DNA of 64,000 nucleotides from assembly GCA_963792675.1 (NCBI GenBank), contig CAWBWT010000002.1, forward strand, positions 3,100,001-3,164,000. The letters run 5' to 3'. Positions 1 through 9,384 of the stretch are shown here, piece after piece. Made by a program: the position numbers and the translations under genes. Under the pieces are notes generated by a model. The model worked only from the letters and a program-made list of their open reading frames with translations, ran no database searches and was not told the DNA's origin. Source of the DNA: JBBROS01 sp963792675. Lineage in GTDB: Bacteria > Pseudomonadota > Alphaproteobacteria > Acetobacterales > Acetobacteraceae. Each line of letters opens with the position of its first letter. Position 1 is the first letter of the stretch.

Positions 1-125
1 TCGCAACCCATGGCGTGACCCAACAGCAGCCGCGCGTCGAGCGCCGGCGTGTCGACGCCCGCCGCGGCCAGGCGAGCCGTCGCGAGCCGGAGCGCGTCGG
101 CAACGGTCGGGGTGGCCGCGCCCGC
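1..125 (-). CDS. prmC: PrmC (HemK) release-factor glutamine methyltransferase, N-terminal fragment
   Basis: The minus-strand frame just after the prfA stop reads a helical N-terminal stretch containing TVADALRLATARL and LDARLLLGHAMG. This resembles the start of PrmC, the enzyme that methylates the GGQ glutamine of release factors. The gene leaves the window at position 1, so the catalytic NPPY region is not visible. Lying directly behind prfA is the usual arrangement. No ATG, GTG or TTG occurs in frame between the prfA stop and the homologous stretch, so the start is undetermined. Either it overlaps prfA further upstream, or there is a small indel here as in other genes of this window. Confidence 0.6.
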
Positions 126-1183
126 TATTCCTGGGCCGCCAGGCGCGCCGCCTGGTCCTCGGCGGTCAGCCGGTCGACGATCTCGTCGAGGTCGCCCGCC
201 ATGATCCGCTCGATGCTGTGCAGCGTCAGGCCGATGCGGTGGTCGCTGACCCGGCCCTGCGGGAAGTTGTAGGTGCGGATGCGCTCGCTGCGGTCGCCGG
301 TGCCGACCTGGCTCTTGCGGTCCGCCGCCCGCGTCGCGTCGACGCTGCTGCGCTGCGCGTCGAACAGCTTGGAGCGCAGGATCTTCATCGCCTTCGCGCG
401 GTTCTTGTGCTGGCTGCGCTCCTCCTGCATCGCCACCACGACGCCGGTGGGAATGTGGGTGATGCGCACCGCGCTCTCGGTCTTGTTCACGTGCTGCCCG
501 CCGGCGCCGGACGCCCGATAGACGTCGATGCGCAGGTCGCCGTCGTTCACCTCGACATCGACCTCCTCGGCCTCGGGCAGCACCGCCACCGTGACCGTCG
601 AGGTGTGGATCCGCCCCTGGCTCTCGGTCGCCGGAACCCGCTGCACCCGGTGCACGCCGCTCTCGTATTTGAGCCGGGCGAACACGTTGCGTCCGGTGAT
701 CTCTGCGGTCGCCGACTTGACGCCGCCGAGCTCGGTCGCGTCGTAGTCCATAACTTCGACCCGCCAGCCCTTAGCGGCCGCATATTTCTGGTACATGCCG
801 AACAGCTCGGCCGCGAACAGCCCGGCCTCGTCGCCGCCGGCTGCCGGCCGCACCTCGAGGATGGCGCTGCGTGCGTCCGCCTCGTCCCGCGGCAGCAGCG
901 CGAGGCGGATCTCCATCTGCAGCGCCGGCAGCTTCTCCTTCAGCTCCTGCAGCTCGGCTTCGGCCAGGTCCTTCAGCTCCGGGTCGGCCAGCATCGCTTC
1001 GGCATCCGTCGCCGCCCTCTCGGCCGCGCGCAGGTCACCGATCCGCTCGACGATCGGCTCGAGGTCGGATAGCTCCTTGCTGAGCTTGGCATAGCCGTCG
1101 GCGCTGCCCTCACTCAGCAAGCTGCGCAGCTCGGCCGCGCGCCCGACGATGCGGTCGAGCTTGTAATCGAGCGAGCCGCTCAT
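125..1183 (-). CDS. prfA: Peptide chain release factor 1
   Basis: This 352-residue protein is full length for RF1, which reads UAA and UAG stop codons and triggers peptidyl-tRNA hydrolysis on the ribosome. The GGQ catalytic tripeptide is at residues 228-230 within GAGGQHVNKTESAV. The RF1-type PAT codon-recognition tripeptide is at 184-186 in QRVPATESQ, which separates it from RF2. The ATG at 1183 overlaps the hisS stop as ATGA, suggesting translational coupling. The partial prmC, whose product would methylate this GGQ, follows immediately. Confidence 0.97.
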   Translation of the reverse strand: MSGSLDYKLDRIVGRAAELRSLLSEGSADGYAKLSKELSDLEPIVERIGDLRAAERAATDAEAMLADPELKDLAEAELQELKEKLPALQMEIRLALLPRDEADARSAILEVRPAAGGDEAGLFAAELFGMYQKYAAAKGWRVEVMDYDATELGGVKSATAEITGRNVFARLKYESGVHRVQRVPATESQGRIHTSTVTVAVLPEAEEVDVEVNDGDLRIDVYRASGAGGQHVNKTESAVRITHIPTGVVVAMQEERSQHKNRAKAMKILRSKLFDAQRSSVDATRAADRKSQVGTGDRSERIRTYNFPQGRVSDHRIGLTLHSIERIMAGDLDEIVDRLTAEDQAARLAAQE

Positions 1184-2418
1184 GCCGACAGATGCGCCGC
1201 CAGATCGCCCAAAGCGACCTCGGTCTGCGCCCCGGTGCCCAGATCCTTCACCTGCGCGACGCCGCGGGCCAGCTCGTCGCTGCCGATAATGACGGCGGCG
1301 CGGGCGCCGATGCGGTTGGCCCGCTCCATCCGCCGCTTCATGTTGCCGCGATAGGCGATCTCGGCCCGCAGCCCGGCGCCTCGCAAAGTCTGCAATGCGG
1401 TCAGCGCCGCCGCCTCCTCCGCCTCGCCCAGCGGCACCACGGCGATCCCGGCCGGGACGCCGGGCGGCTCGGCGAGCAGCATCGCCAATCGCTCCACGCC
1501 CGCCGCCCAGCCGACCGCTGGCACGCTCGGGCCGCCCATCTGCTGCACCAGCCCGTCGTAGCGGCCGCCGCCCATGACCGTTCCCTGCGCGCCCAACTCG
1601 GTGGTCACGAACTCGAACGCGGTGTGGTTGTAATAGTCCAGCCCTCGGACGATGCGGGGGTTCTCCACGAACGGCACCCCGAACCGGTCCAGGTGCCGGC
1701 GCAGCCCGTCGTAGAATGCCGCCGCCTCGGCCGTGAGCGACGGGGTGATGGTCGGTGCGTCGGCGACCAGGTCCTTGTCGCCGGGGTCCTTGCTGTCGAG
1801 GATCCGTAGCGGGTTGCGCTCCAGCCGGTCCCGGCTGTCGTCCGACAAGGCGTCGCGATGGGCGGTGAAATAGGCCACCAGCGACTCCCGATAGGCGGCG
1901 CGGCTCGGCAGGTCGCCCAGCGTGTTCAGCTCCAGCACCGTGCTGCCCGCGACACCCAGCGCCTCGAGGATCGCCCGGCCCAGCGCGATCACCTCGGCAT
2001 CGGCCAGTGGCTCGGACGGGCCGATCAACTCGGCGCCGATTTGGTGGAACTGCCGGTAGCGGCCTTTCTGCGGCCGCTCGTAGCGAAACATCGGCCCGGC
2101 GTAGAACACCTTTTGCGGCAGTGATTGGGTCAGCCCGTTGCTGACCAGCGCCCGGCATACCCCGGCGGTGTTCTCGGGGCGGAGCGTGATGCTGTCGCCG
2201 CCGCGGTCCTCGAAGGTGTACATCTCCTTGGTGACGACGTCCGACGTGTCGCCGAGCGTGCGGGCGAACACCCGCGTCTCCTCGAAGATCGGCGTCGCCC
2301 ACTCGTCGAGGCCGTACAACGAGGCGACCCGCCGAGCGGTGTCGATGACGTGGGCGTGCCGGCGCTGCTCCTCGCCGATGAGGTCGCGGGTGCCGCGGAC
2401 CGGTTGCAGGTCTGCCAA
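1180..2418 (-). CDS. hisS: Histidyl-tRNA synthetase
   Basis: This 412-residue class II aminoacyl-tRNA synthetase charges tRNA-His. Visible hallmarks are LRPENTA near residues 79-85, motif 2 around 110-126 (MFRYERPQKGRYRQFHQ), the histidine-binding RGLDYYNHT near 258-266, and GGGRYDGL near 283-290. The start is a TTG at 2418, two nucleotides after the ispG stop. The conserved LQPVRGTRD begins at residue 4, so a later start is excluded. The stop overlaps the prfA start. It probably belongs to one operon with ispG and prfA. Confidence 0.96.
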   Translation of the reverse strand: MADLQPVRGTRDLIGEEQRRHAHVIDTARRVASLYGLDEWATPIFEETRVFARTLGDTSDVVTKEMYTFEDRGGDSITLRPENTAGVCRALVSNGLTQSLPQKVFYAGPMFRYERPQKGRYRQFHQIGAELIGPSEPLADAEVIALGRAILEALGVAGSTVLELNTLGDLPSRAAYRESLVAYFTAHRDALSDDSRDRLERNPLRILDSKDPGDKDLVADAPTITPSLTAEAAAFYDGLRRHLDRFGVPFVENPRIVRGLDYYNHTAFEFVTTELGAQGTVMGGGRYDGLVQQMGGPSVPAVGWAAGVERLAMLLAEPPGVPAGIAVVPLGEAEEAAALTALQTLRGAGLRAEIAYRGNMKRRMERANRIGARAAVIIGSDELARGVAQVKDLGTGAQTEVALGDLAAHLSA

Positions 2419-2420
2419 AC

Positions 2421-3546
2421 TTACTCCGCCGCTACTGCGACAGCCTCCTTCTCCGCCTCAAGCGCCGCCGCCTTCTTTTCCACCAGGCCGACGATGCGCT
2501 CGATCATGTCGCCGCTCTCGATCGTGTGGTCGGTCTTGCCGGCGGCGTAGACCATGTGCCGGCCATTGCCGCCGCCGGTCACGCCGATGTCGGTCATCAG
2601 CGCCTCGCCGGGCCCGTTCACCACGCAGCCGATGATGCTGAGCGTCAGCGGCGTCTTGATGTGCGCCAGCCGCTCCTCGAGCTTGCCGACCGTGTCGATC
2701 ACGTTGAACCCCTGCCGCGCGCAGGACGGGCAGGAGATGATCTTCACCCCGCGATGGCGAATGCCGAGCGACTTCAGGATGTCCCAGCCGACCAGCACCT
2801 CTTCCTCGGGTTCCGCGCTCAGCGAAACCCGCATCGTGTCGCCGACGCCGGCCCAGAGCAGGCTGCCGAGCCCGATCGAAGACTTCACCGTCCCCGCCCG
2901 CTTCGACCCGGCCTCGGTGATGCCGATGTGCAGCGGGTGGTCGCATTGTTCCGCCAGTTGCTGGTAAGCGGCGACCGCCATGAACACGTCCGACGCCTTC
3001 ACCGAGATCTTGAACTCGTGGAAGTCGTGGTCCTGCAGGATCTTGGCGTGCTCCAGCGCGCTTTCGACCAGCGCCTCCGGGTTCGGCTCGCCATACTTCT
3101 CCAGCAGATGCCGGTCGAGCGAGCCGGCGTTGACGCCGATCCGCATGGAGCAATTGTGGTCGCGCGCCGCCTTCACGACCTCCCGGACCCGCTCGGCGCT
3201 GCCGATGTTGCCGGGGTTGATGCGCAGGCAGGCGGCCCCGCTCTGCGCCGCCTCGATTGCGCGTCGATAGTGGAAATGGATGTCGGCCACGATCGGCACG
3301 CCGACCGCCGGCACGATCTGCTGCGAGCGCGAGCGCGCTTTCCTGGTCCGGGCAGGACACCCGCACGATATCGACCCCGGCCTCCTCGCAGCGCTTGATC
3401 TGGGCGATCGTGCCCGGCACGTCGGTCGTCAGCGTGTTGGTCATGGTCTGCACCGTGACCGGCGCGTCGCCGCCTACGGGCACGGACCCCACGTGGATCT
3501 GCCGCGAACGGCGGCGGTCGATCTGCTGGTACGGACGGTAGCTCAT
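2421..3546 (-). CDS. ispG: 4-hydroxy-3-methylbut-2-enyl diphosphate synthase (MEP pathway), frameshifted
   Basis: IspG (GcpE) is a [4Fe-4S] enzyme of the non-mevalonate isoprenoid pathway. The N-terminal part from ATG 3546 (MSYRPYQQIDRR, then IVRVSCPDQESA) is in one frame. The rest (VGVPIVADIHFHYRRA, CLRINPGNIG, cluster cysteines in SCPSCARQG and GCVVNGPGEA) is in another. The switch lies at about 3320-3340 in a GCGCTC-type repeat, and the span is 3n+1 nt long, so one base is extra or two are missing. Apart from that junction it is complete at about 375 residues. MEP-pathway loss is normally lethal, so an assembly indel is the likelier explanation. It sits between the RodZ-like gene and hisS. 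Confidence 0.9.
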
Positions 3547-3652
3547 GAACCTCGTTCCCGAGTGATGCTCACCGATATAAGCGCCGGCGGCGGCCGCTTC
3601 TACCGCGCCCGGCACCACGGCGTCGAGGGTGTGGCCCTCGTGCGACGCGGCG

Positions 3653-4600
3653 CTACGGCCGGCCCGCCTGCCGCATCGCCTCGGGGTCGAGCGGCACGTC
3701 GCGCCGCACGGCACCGGCGGCACCCAAGGGCGGCATCACCGTCCCATCCAGCAGCACTTCCGTGCCGCCGGCATTGCCGGTCGTCATCACCAGTTGCTGC
3801 CCCCGCGGCACCGGCCAGCTTTCGCCGCCGCGCAAGGTTCGATTCAGCAGCATCGGCCCCCGCTTGGCCCGCACCTGCATCCAAGCGTCGGATTTCACCC
3901 GCAGCACCAATCTGCTCGCGTCGAGCGGCGGCGCGGCAGGCGTCTCCATCACGGCCGGCGCGGCCGGCCCGGGCGGCGCAGGGCTCCCCACCGGCGCAGC
4001 GGCCACGGCGACAGGGGCGTTCGCGGCCACGGTCGGCGATACCGGGGCCGCGGCGACCGGCCCGGCCGATACTGCCGGCGCCGCCAGCGACGCCAGCCGT
4101 TCCGGCACCGGCGCCACTGCGGCCGTCGCCGAGGGCCCGTTGCCGGAAACCCCATACCAGGCCGCATAGGATCCGACCGCGATCACCGCGCCCAGCAACA
4201 CCACCGCACCGGCCGGGACGCCGCGATCCGGCACCGGCGCCGGGAACACCAGCTCCGGCGTCCGGTTCACCTCGATCGCCTCCGCCCGGAACCGCCGCGC
4301 CACCTCCGCCGCATCGAGGCCCAAGAACGTGGAATAGCTGCGCAGGAACCCGACCGCGTAGGCATTGCCCGGCAATGCCTCGAGCCGTCCCGCCTCGATG
4401 GCCTCCAGATAAGGCAGCCGGATGCGCAGGTTCGCCGCCACCTCCGGCAACGTCCAGCCGATCCGCTGCCGGGCCGCGCGCAGCTCGCCGCCGACCCGAG
4501 CCGCGCCGCAGTCGGGCCCGGCCGCATCCGCGCCCTCGGCGGACACCGGCAACATCAGCCCTGGCGCTTTCTGAAACCTCGGCTTCCGGTCCTGCATCAT
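3653..4600 (-). CDS. RodZ-like helix-turn-helix membrane protein
   Basis: This 315-residue protein has the RodZ layout. A cytoplasmic HTH_25-type helix-turn-helix lies around residues 37-105 (GGELRAARQRIGWTLPEVA, then YLEAIEAGRLEALPG). One membrane helix spans about 128-150. A long Ala/Pro linker follows, and a C-terminal DUF4115-like beta domain lies at about 230-300 (LRVKSDAWMQVR). RodZ links MreB to the cell-wall elongation machinery in rods. The position upstream of ispG, with a 106-nt gap, is common for such genes in alphaproteobacteria. The HTH family assignment is firm; an actual role in cell shape is inferred. Confidence 0.8.
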   Translation of the reverse strand: MMQDRKPRFQKAPGLMLPVSAEGADAAGPDCGAARVGGELRAARQRIGWTLPEVAANLRIRLPYLEAIEAGRLEALPGNAYAVGFLRSYSTFLGLDAAEVARRFRAEAIEVNRTPELVFPAPVPDRGVPAGAVVLLGAVIAVGSYAAWYGVSGNGPSATAAVAPVPERLASLAAPAVSAGPVAAAPVSPTVAANAPVAVAAAPVGSPAPPGPAAPAVMETPAAPPLDASRLVLRVKSDAWMQVRAKRGPMLLNRTLRGGESWPVPRGQQLVMTTGNAGGTEVLLDGTVMPPLGAAGAVRRDVPLDPEAMRQAGRP

Positions 4601-4680
4601 ACCGCACCTCAGGTCACGTCACCTGATTTAAACGCAAGCAGGTTGTGCTTCCAGCAGAAGCCGAGTCGTCCTGACAAAAC

Positions 4681-6913
4681 TCAACCGATGTGGCCGTGCT
4701 CCCGGGCCCACGTCGCGATCGGCTCACGCAAGCTGGCGGCACCCCGGTCGTTGCGCCGGAGCGCGGCCAGCAATCCGCGCAGCTCGCCCATGTCCACGTT
4801 CGCCATCATCGCCTTGATCCGCAGCAGGCTTGCCGCCGGCATCGACAGCGCCGTGATGCCGATCGCCGCCAGCACCATCGCCTCCAGCGGCCGCGACGCA
4901 TGCTCGCCGCACACCGAGACCTCCACCCCCGCCAGCCGCGCCGCCGCCTCGATCGTCGACAGCGCATCCAGCGCCGGCGGGCTCAGCAGGTCGTAGCGGC
5001 TGGCCAGCGCCGGGGTGCCGCGGTCGGCGGCGAACAGGAACTGCATGAGGTCGTTGGAGCCGATCGAAACGAAATCGGCGTCCTGCATCAGCTCCGGCAG
5101 CTGGAACAGCAGCGACGGCACCTCGATCATGGTGCCGACCGACAGCAACTGGCTGGTCGGCCGCACCCGCGCCGCCTCGGCCATCAGCAGCGCGCGGGCG
5201 GCGCGGAACTCGGCGACGGTCGCCACCATCGGGAACATCACGCTCAACGGCCGCCCGGCCGCGGCCAGCAGCAGCGCCCGCAGCTGCCGCCGCAGCAGCG
5301 CCGGCCGGTCGAGGCCGATGCGCAGACTGCGCCAGCCCATCGCCGGGTTCTCCTCCACTTGCGGCGGCGAGTTCCGGCAGCAGCTTGTCGCCGCCGAGGT
5401 CCAGGGTACGAAACCGCACCGGCCGATCGCCGGCTGCGTCCAGGATCCGGCCGTAGATCGTCGCCTGCTCGGCGACGTCGGCGATGCTGCCGCGCGCCAG
5501 CATGGCGATCTCGGTGCGGAACAGTCCGATCCCGGCGGCGCCGGTGGCGTCGAGCTGCTCGACCTCCAGCCCCAAGCCGACGTTGAGCAGCAGCCGCAGC
5601 GCTACACCGTCGCGGGTCTGCGACGGCCTGTCGCGCTGCGCCGCATAGCCCTGCTCGATCTTCTGCCGGACCCGCAGCGCTCGTTCGTAGGCGGCCCGCA
5701 CCTCGCCGTCGGGGCGGAGGATCAGCTGCCCCTCATCGGCGTCGAGCACGGCAGTGTCGCCCTCCTCGACGGCGCCGAGCACGCCGCGCACGCCGCCCAC
5801 CGCCGGCATCCCCAACGCCCGCGCCAGGATCGCCGCATGGCCGGCGGTGCTGCCCTCCTCGATCATCACGCCGCCGACCCCGCGCGCGTGCCATTCCAGC
5901 AGCTGCGCCGGACCGAGCCGCCGGGCCAGCAGGATGGCGCCGCGCGGCACGGCCACCCGGTCACTGCCGCCGCCGTCGAGCGCCGAAAGCACCCGCCCGG
6001 CCAAGTCCTCGAGATCGGCCAGCCGCTCCTGCAGATAGGGGTCGGCGACGCGGCGCATGCGGTCGCGCACCTCGTTCATCACCCGGTGCACCGCCGCCTC
6101 GGCCGTCAGCCCGGTCTCGATCGCCTCCCGCACCCGCCGCATCCAGCCGCCATCGGCCGCCACCATGCGGGTCGCCTCCAGCACCTCGCGCGGTCCGTCG
6201 CCGGCCGGAAGCCGGGTCTCGATCAGATCCTCGAGCGACTGCCGCATCGACCGCGCCGCCGCCGCCAGCCGCTTCACCTCGGCCGCCGGGTCGTCGGCCA
6301 GCAGCCGGCGCAGCGGCGCACCCATGCCGTGCAGCACCACCGGCCCGATGGCGATGCCGGGGGCGATCGGCGTCGCCGAGAATTGCCGCGACATGGTCGC
6401 GATCAGGCCCTGCTCCGCCCCGTCGCTGGCGCCTGCGTTGCTGAGCAGCTCGGCCAGCAGCATTGCCACCGTCTCGAGCACCTCGCACTCGTCGTCGGCG
6501 TAGGTCCGTGGCGCGCGGTTCTGCACCACCACCACACCCAGAGTGCGCCCCGCCCGGCGCACCGGCACCGCCAGCAGCGAGGCATACGGCTCCTCCCCGG
6601 TCTCGGGCCGGTAAGCGAAGGCGGGATGGTTCTGGGCATCGGGCAGGTTCTGGATGCCGCCGGTCGCCGCCGCCAAGCCGACGATCCCTTCGCCGACCCG
6701 CAGCCGAGTGCGGCCGACCGCGGCGGGCCGCAGCCCGAACGTCGCCGACAACTCCAGCATGTCGCCGGGCCGCATGGCGTAAACGCTGCACACCTCGGCC
6801 ACCAATTCGGCGGCCACCATCTGCGTCAACTCACGCATAACCGCCGCGCCGTCGCCCGCCTCCCCCGCCATCAAGGCGCGAAGCCGGGCGAGCAGCCGGC
6901 GGGTCCCCGTCAC
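4681..6913 (-). CDS. ptsP: Phosphoenolpyruvate--protein phosphotransferase PtsP (EI-Ntr), frameshifted
   Basis: PtsP is enzyme I of the nitrogen PTS and passes phosphate from PEP to NPr. A GAF domain (residues about 18-160) is followed by the EI N-terminal region. The phospho-acceptor H359 lies in EEGSTAGHAAILARALGMP, and a PEP-binding TIM barrel follows (LFRTEIAML, FVSIGSNDLMQFLFAADRG, SVCGEHASRP). The frame changes at about 5357-5375, between DKLLPEL and EENPAMGWRS; the span is 3n+1 nt. The repaired length of about 743 residues matches the family. The start is a GTG at 6913 that shares one base with the preceding TAG stop. Its neighbours lysC and prfA are its usual ones in alphaproteobacteria. 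Confidence 0.9.
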
Positions 6914-7995
6914 TATTCGGGGCCCGCCGTGGCCAGCGCCGGGGGCGGTGCAGCAGCCAGGCCGGGCACTGCCGGCAGCGTCGATTCGCCCAGCGCGTGC
7001 CGGGCCTGCTGCACCAATTCGTCGAGGATGGCGGCGATCGGCTGCTCGCTCGTCACCATGCCGACCGACTGCCCGGCCATCATCGAGCCGTCCTCGACGT
7101 CGCCGTCGATCACCGCGCGACGCAGCGCACCAGCCCAGAAATGCTCGATGCTGAGTTGCGCCGCCTCACGCGACAGCTCGCCGGCTGCGACGAGGCGCAC
7201 CATCTCCGCCTGATGCTGCTGGAACCGCTCGGTCGCGGCGTTGGCGAGCGCCCGCACCGGGATCACCGGGAAGCTCGGGTCGAGCTGCACGCTCGGTTGC
7301 GCGTCGCGGGCGCGGGCATGGAAGAAGGCGTGCTTGAAGCGCGGGTGGGCGATGCTCTCGCTCGCCGCCGCGAACCGGGTGCCGAGCTGCGCCCCGGCGG
7401 CGCCCATCCGGAGATAGGCGGCGATCGCCTCGCCGCGGCCGATCCCGCCGGCCACGAAAACCGGCACCTCGCTGATGGCCGGCAGGATTTCCTGCGCCAG
7501 CACGCCGAGCGAGACCGGGCCGATATGGCCGCCGGCCTCCGACCCCTCCACCACCAGCGCATCGACCCCGGCGCGGATCATGCGATGCGCCATCGGCAGC
7601 GCCGGGGCGAAGCCGATCACTCGCGCGCCGCCATCCTTGACCCGGCGCACCGCCGCTCCCTTCGGCACCCCGCCGGCCAGCACGACATGGCCCACGTGTG
7701 CCCGGAGGCACACATCGATCAGCGCATCGAGCTCGGGATGCATCGTGATCAGGTTGACCCCGAACGGCGCCCGGGTCAGCGCCTGGGTGGCGCCGATCTC
7801 CGCCGCAAGCGCCTCTGGCCCCATCGAGCCGCCGGCCAGCACGCCGAAGCCGCCGGCGTTGCTGATCGCCGAGACCAGCCTCCGCTCGCTGACCCAACTC
7901 ATCGCCCCGCCCATGATGGCGGTGCGGGTGCCAAGAAAGGCGGTGCCGCGGGACCAGAGCCGATCGAGTGCGGAGGCGGGATGCTCAGCCGGCAT
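6913..7995 (-). CDS. Nitronate monooxygenase / 2-nitropropane dioxygenase-like flavoprotein
   Basis: This 360-residue FMN TIM-barrel protein belongs to the NPD/FabK-like family. Visible family features are IMGGAMSWVSERRLVSAISNAG near the N-terminus, VVEGSEAGGHIGP around the flavin-phosphate loop, and VFVAGGIGRGEAIAAYLRMGAAGAQLGTRF. Members oxidise alkyl nitronates or act as FabK-type enoyl reductases; the exact substrate cannot be told from sequence. I chose the ATG at 7995, which overlaps the lysC stop by 11 nt. A longer start at 8031 would only add an unconserved leader. The stop overlaps the ptsP GTG, so lysC, this gene and ptsP look cotranslated. Confidence 0.82.
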   Translation of the reverse strand: MPAEHPASALDRLWSRGTAFLGTRTAIMGGAMSWVSERRLVSAISNAGGFGVLAGGSMGPEALAAEIGATQALTRAPFGVNLITMHPELDALIDVCLRAHVGHVVLAGGVPKGAAVRRVKDGGARVIGFAPALPMAHRMIRAGVDALVVEGSEAGGHIGPVSLGVLAQEILPAISEVPVFVAGGIGRGEAIAAYLRMGAAGAQLGTRFAAASESIAHPRFKHAFFHARARDAQPSVQLDPSFPVIPVRALANAATERFQQHQAEMVRLVAAGELSREAAQLSIEHFWAGALRRAVIDGDVEDGSMMAGQSVGMVTSEQPIAAILDELVQQARHALGESTLPAVPGLAAAPPPALATAGPE

Positions 7996-9205
7996 CGAGA
8001 CCATAGGCGGTGTGCAGGGCACGGACCGCAAGCTCGGTATACTCGGCGGCGATCAGCACGCTGACCTTGATCTCGGAGGTGGAGATGACCTGGATGTTGA
8101 TCGCCTTGCCGGCCAGGGTGGAGAACATGGTGTTGGCAACGCCGGCATGGCTGCGCATGCCGACCCCCACCACGCTTATTTTCGCCACATCCGGATCGGT
8201 CACGACGGTGGTCGAGCCGATCGCCTCGGCGTTCTCGGCCAGGATCGCCTGCGCCCGCGGCAGGTCGATGCGGCCGACGGTGAAGGTAAGATCGGTCGAG
8301 CCGTCCGCGCTGACGTTCTGAACGATCATGTCCACGTTCACGTTGGCCGCGCTGAGCGGGCCGAAGATCGCTGCCGCTACGCCGGGCCGGTCCGGCACGT
8401 GCCGCAGCGTGATCTTTGCCTCGTCGCGCGAGTAGGCGATGCCGGATACGATTGCTTGTTCCACGATCTCGTCCTCGTCCACCACCAGCGTGCCCGGCTT
8501 GTCCTCGAAGGAACTGCTGAGCACCTGCACCCGCACGCGCTGCTTCATCGCCAACTCGACGCTGCGGGTCTGCAGCACCTTCGCGCCGACCGAAGCCAGC
8601 TCCAGCATCTCCTCATACGCGATCTTGTCCAGCTTGCGCGCCTTGGAGGTGATGCGCGGGTCGGTCGTGTAAACGCCGTCCACGTCGGTGTAGATGTCGC
8701 ACCGCTCCGCCTTGAGCGCCGCCGCCAGCGCGACCGCCGACGTGTCGGATCCGCCGCGGCCCAAGGTCGAGATCCGCGCCTCCGGCCCGAGGCCCTGGAA
8801 CCCCGCCACCACCGGCACCTGCCCTGCCTTCATGGCCGCCAGCAGCGCCTCGCCCTCGACCGCCTCGATCCGCGCCCGGCCATGCGCGCCGTCGGTGCGC
8901 AGCGGGATCTGCCAGCCGGCCCACGACCGCGCCGGCACCCCCAGCGCATGCAGCGCGATCGCCAGCAATCCGCTCGTGACCTGCTCCCCGGTCGCCACCA
9001 CGGCATCGTATTCGCGCGAGTCGTGTAGCGGCGACAGCTGCTGGCACCAGGCGACGAGCTGGTTGGTGACGCCGGACATGGCGCTGACCACCACAGCAAC
9101 CTCATTGCCGGCCTCAACTTCGCCCTTTACCCGACTGGCAACATTGCGAATACGGTCGAGGTCCGCCACCGACGTGCCGCCGAACTTCATCACGATGCGT
9201 GCCAT
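7985..9205 (-). CDS. lysC: Aspartate kinase
   Basis: This 406-residue enzyme phosphorylates aspartate, the first step toward lysine, diaminopimelate, threonine and methionine. The start MARIVMKFGGTSVAD carries the KFGGTS nucleotide-binding motif. GRGGSDTSAVALAAAL and YTDVDGVYTTDPR follow in the kinase domain. Two ACT domains fill the C-terminal third and are expected to give feedback control. The ATG at 9205 is fixed by the conserved N-terminus. It feeds the diaminopimelate used by MurE elsewhere in this window. It appears to be the first gene of the minus-strand block and is divergent from ubiG. Confidence 0.96.
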   Translation of the reverse strand: MARIVMKFGGTSVADLDRIRNVASRVKGEVEAGNEVAVVVSAMSGVTNQLVAWCQQLSPLHDSREYDAVVATGEQVTSGLLAIALHALGVPARSWAGWQIPLRTDGAHGRARIEAVEGEALLAAMKAGQVPVVAGFQGLGPEARISTLGRGGSDTSAVALAAALKAERCDIYTDVDGVYTTDPRITSKARKLDKIAYEEMLELASVGAKVLQTRSVELAMKQRVRVQVLSSSFEDKPGTLVVDEDEIVEQAIVSGIAYSRDEAKITLRHVPDRPGVAAAIFGPLSAANVNVDMIVQNVSADGSTDLTFTVGRIDLPRAQAILAENAEAIGSTTVVTDPDVAKISVVGVGMRSHAGVANTMFSTLAGKAINIQVISTSEIKVSVLIAAEYTELAVRALHTAYGLDAG

Positions 9206-9346
9206 GATCGGCCCTGGTCCCCATTCAACTCGGTTCGTCCGCCCCGACCGGCCCGGTGCTTGGGACCAAGCGTCGGGATCGGACGGTGAAACGCCTACCC
9301 GCGGCGGTTGCGGCGGCTTGCGGCACGTCCTGTCCAGGTTCACATA

Positions 9347-9383
9347 CCGGGGCGATGGGGGCCGGGCAACATGCTTGCCCCGG
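9347..9383. repeat. Inverted repeat / hairpin directly upstream of ubiG
   Basis: CCGGGGC at 9347-9353 is complementary to GCCCCGG at 9377-9383. A nested stem GGGCAA (9364-9369) pairs with TTGCCC (9375-9380). The element ends two bases before the first possible ubiG ATG. The flank CCCCGGAATGACG resembles short intergenic repeats common in alphaproteobacteria. A role in ubiG translation is only a possibility. Confidence 0.45.
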
Positions 9384-9384
9384 A

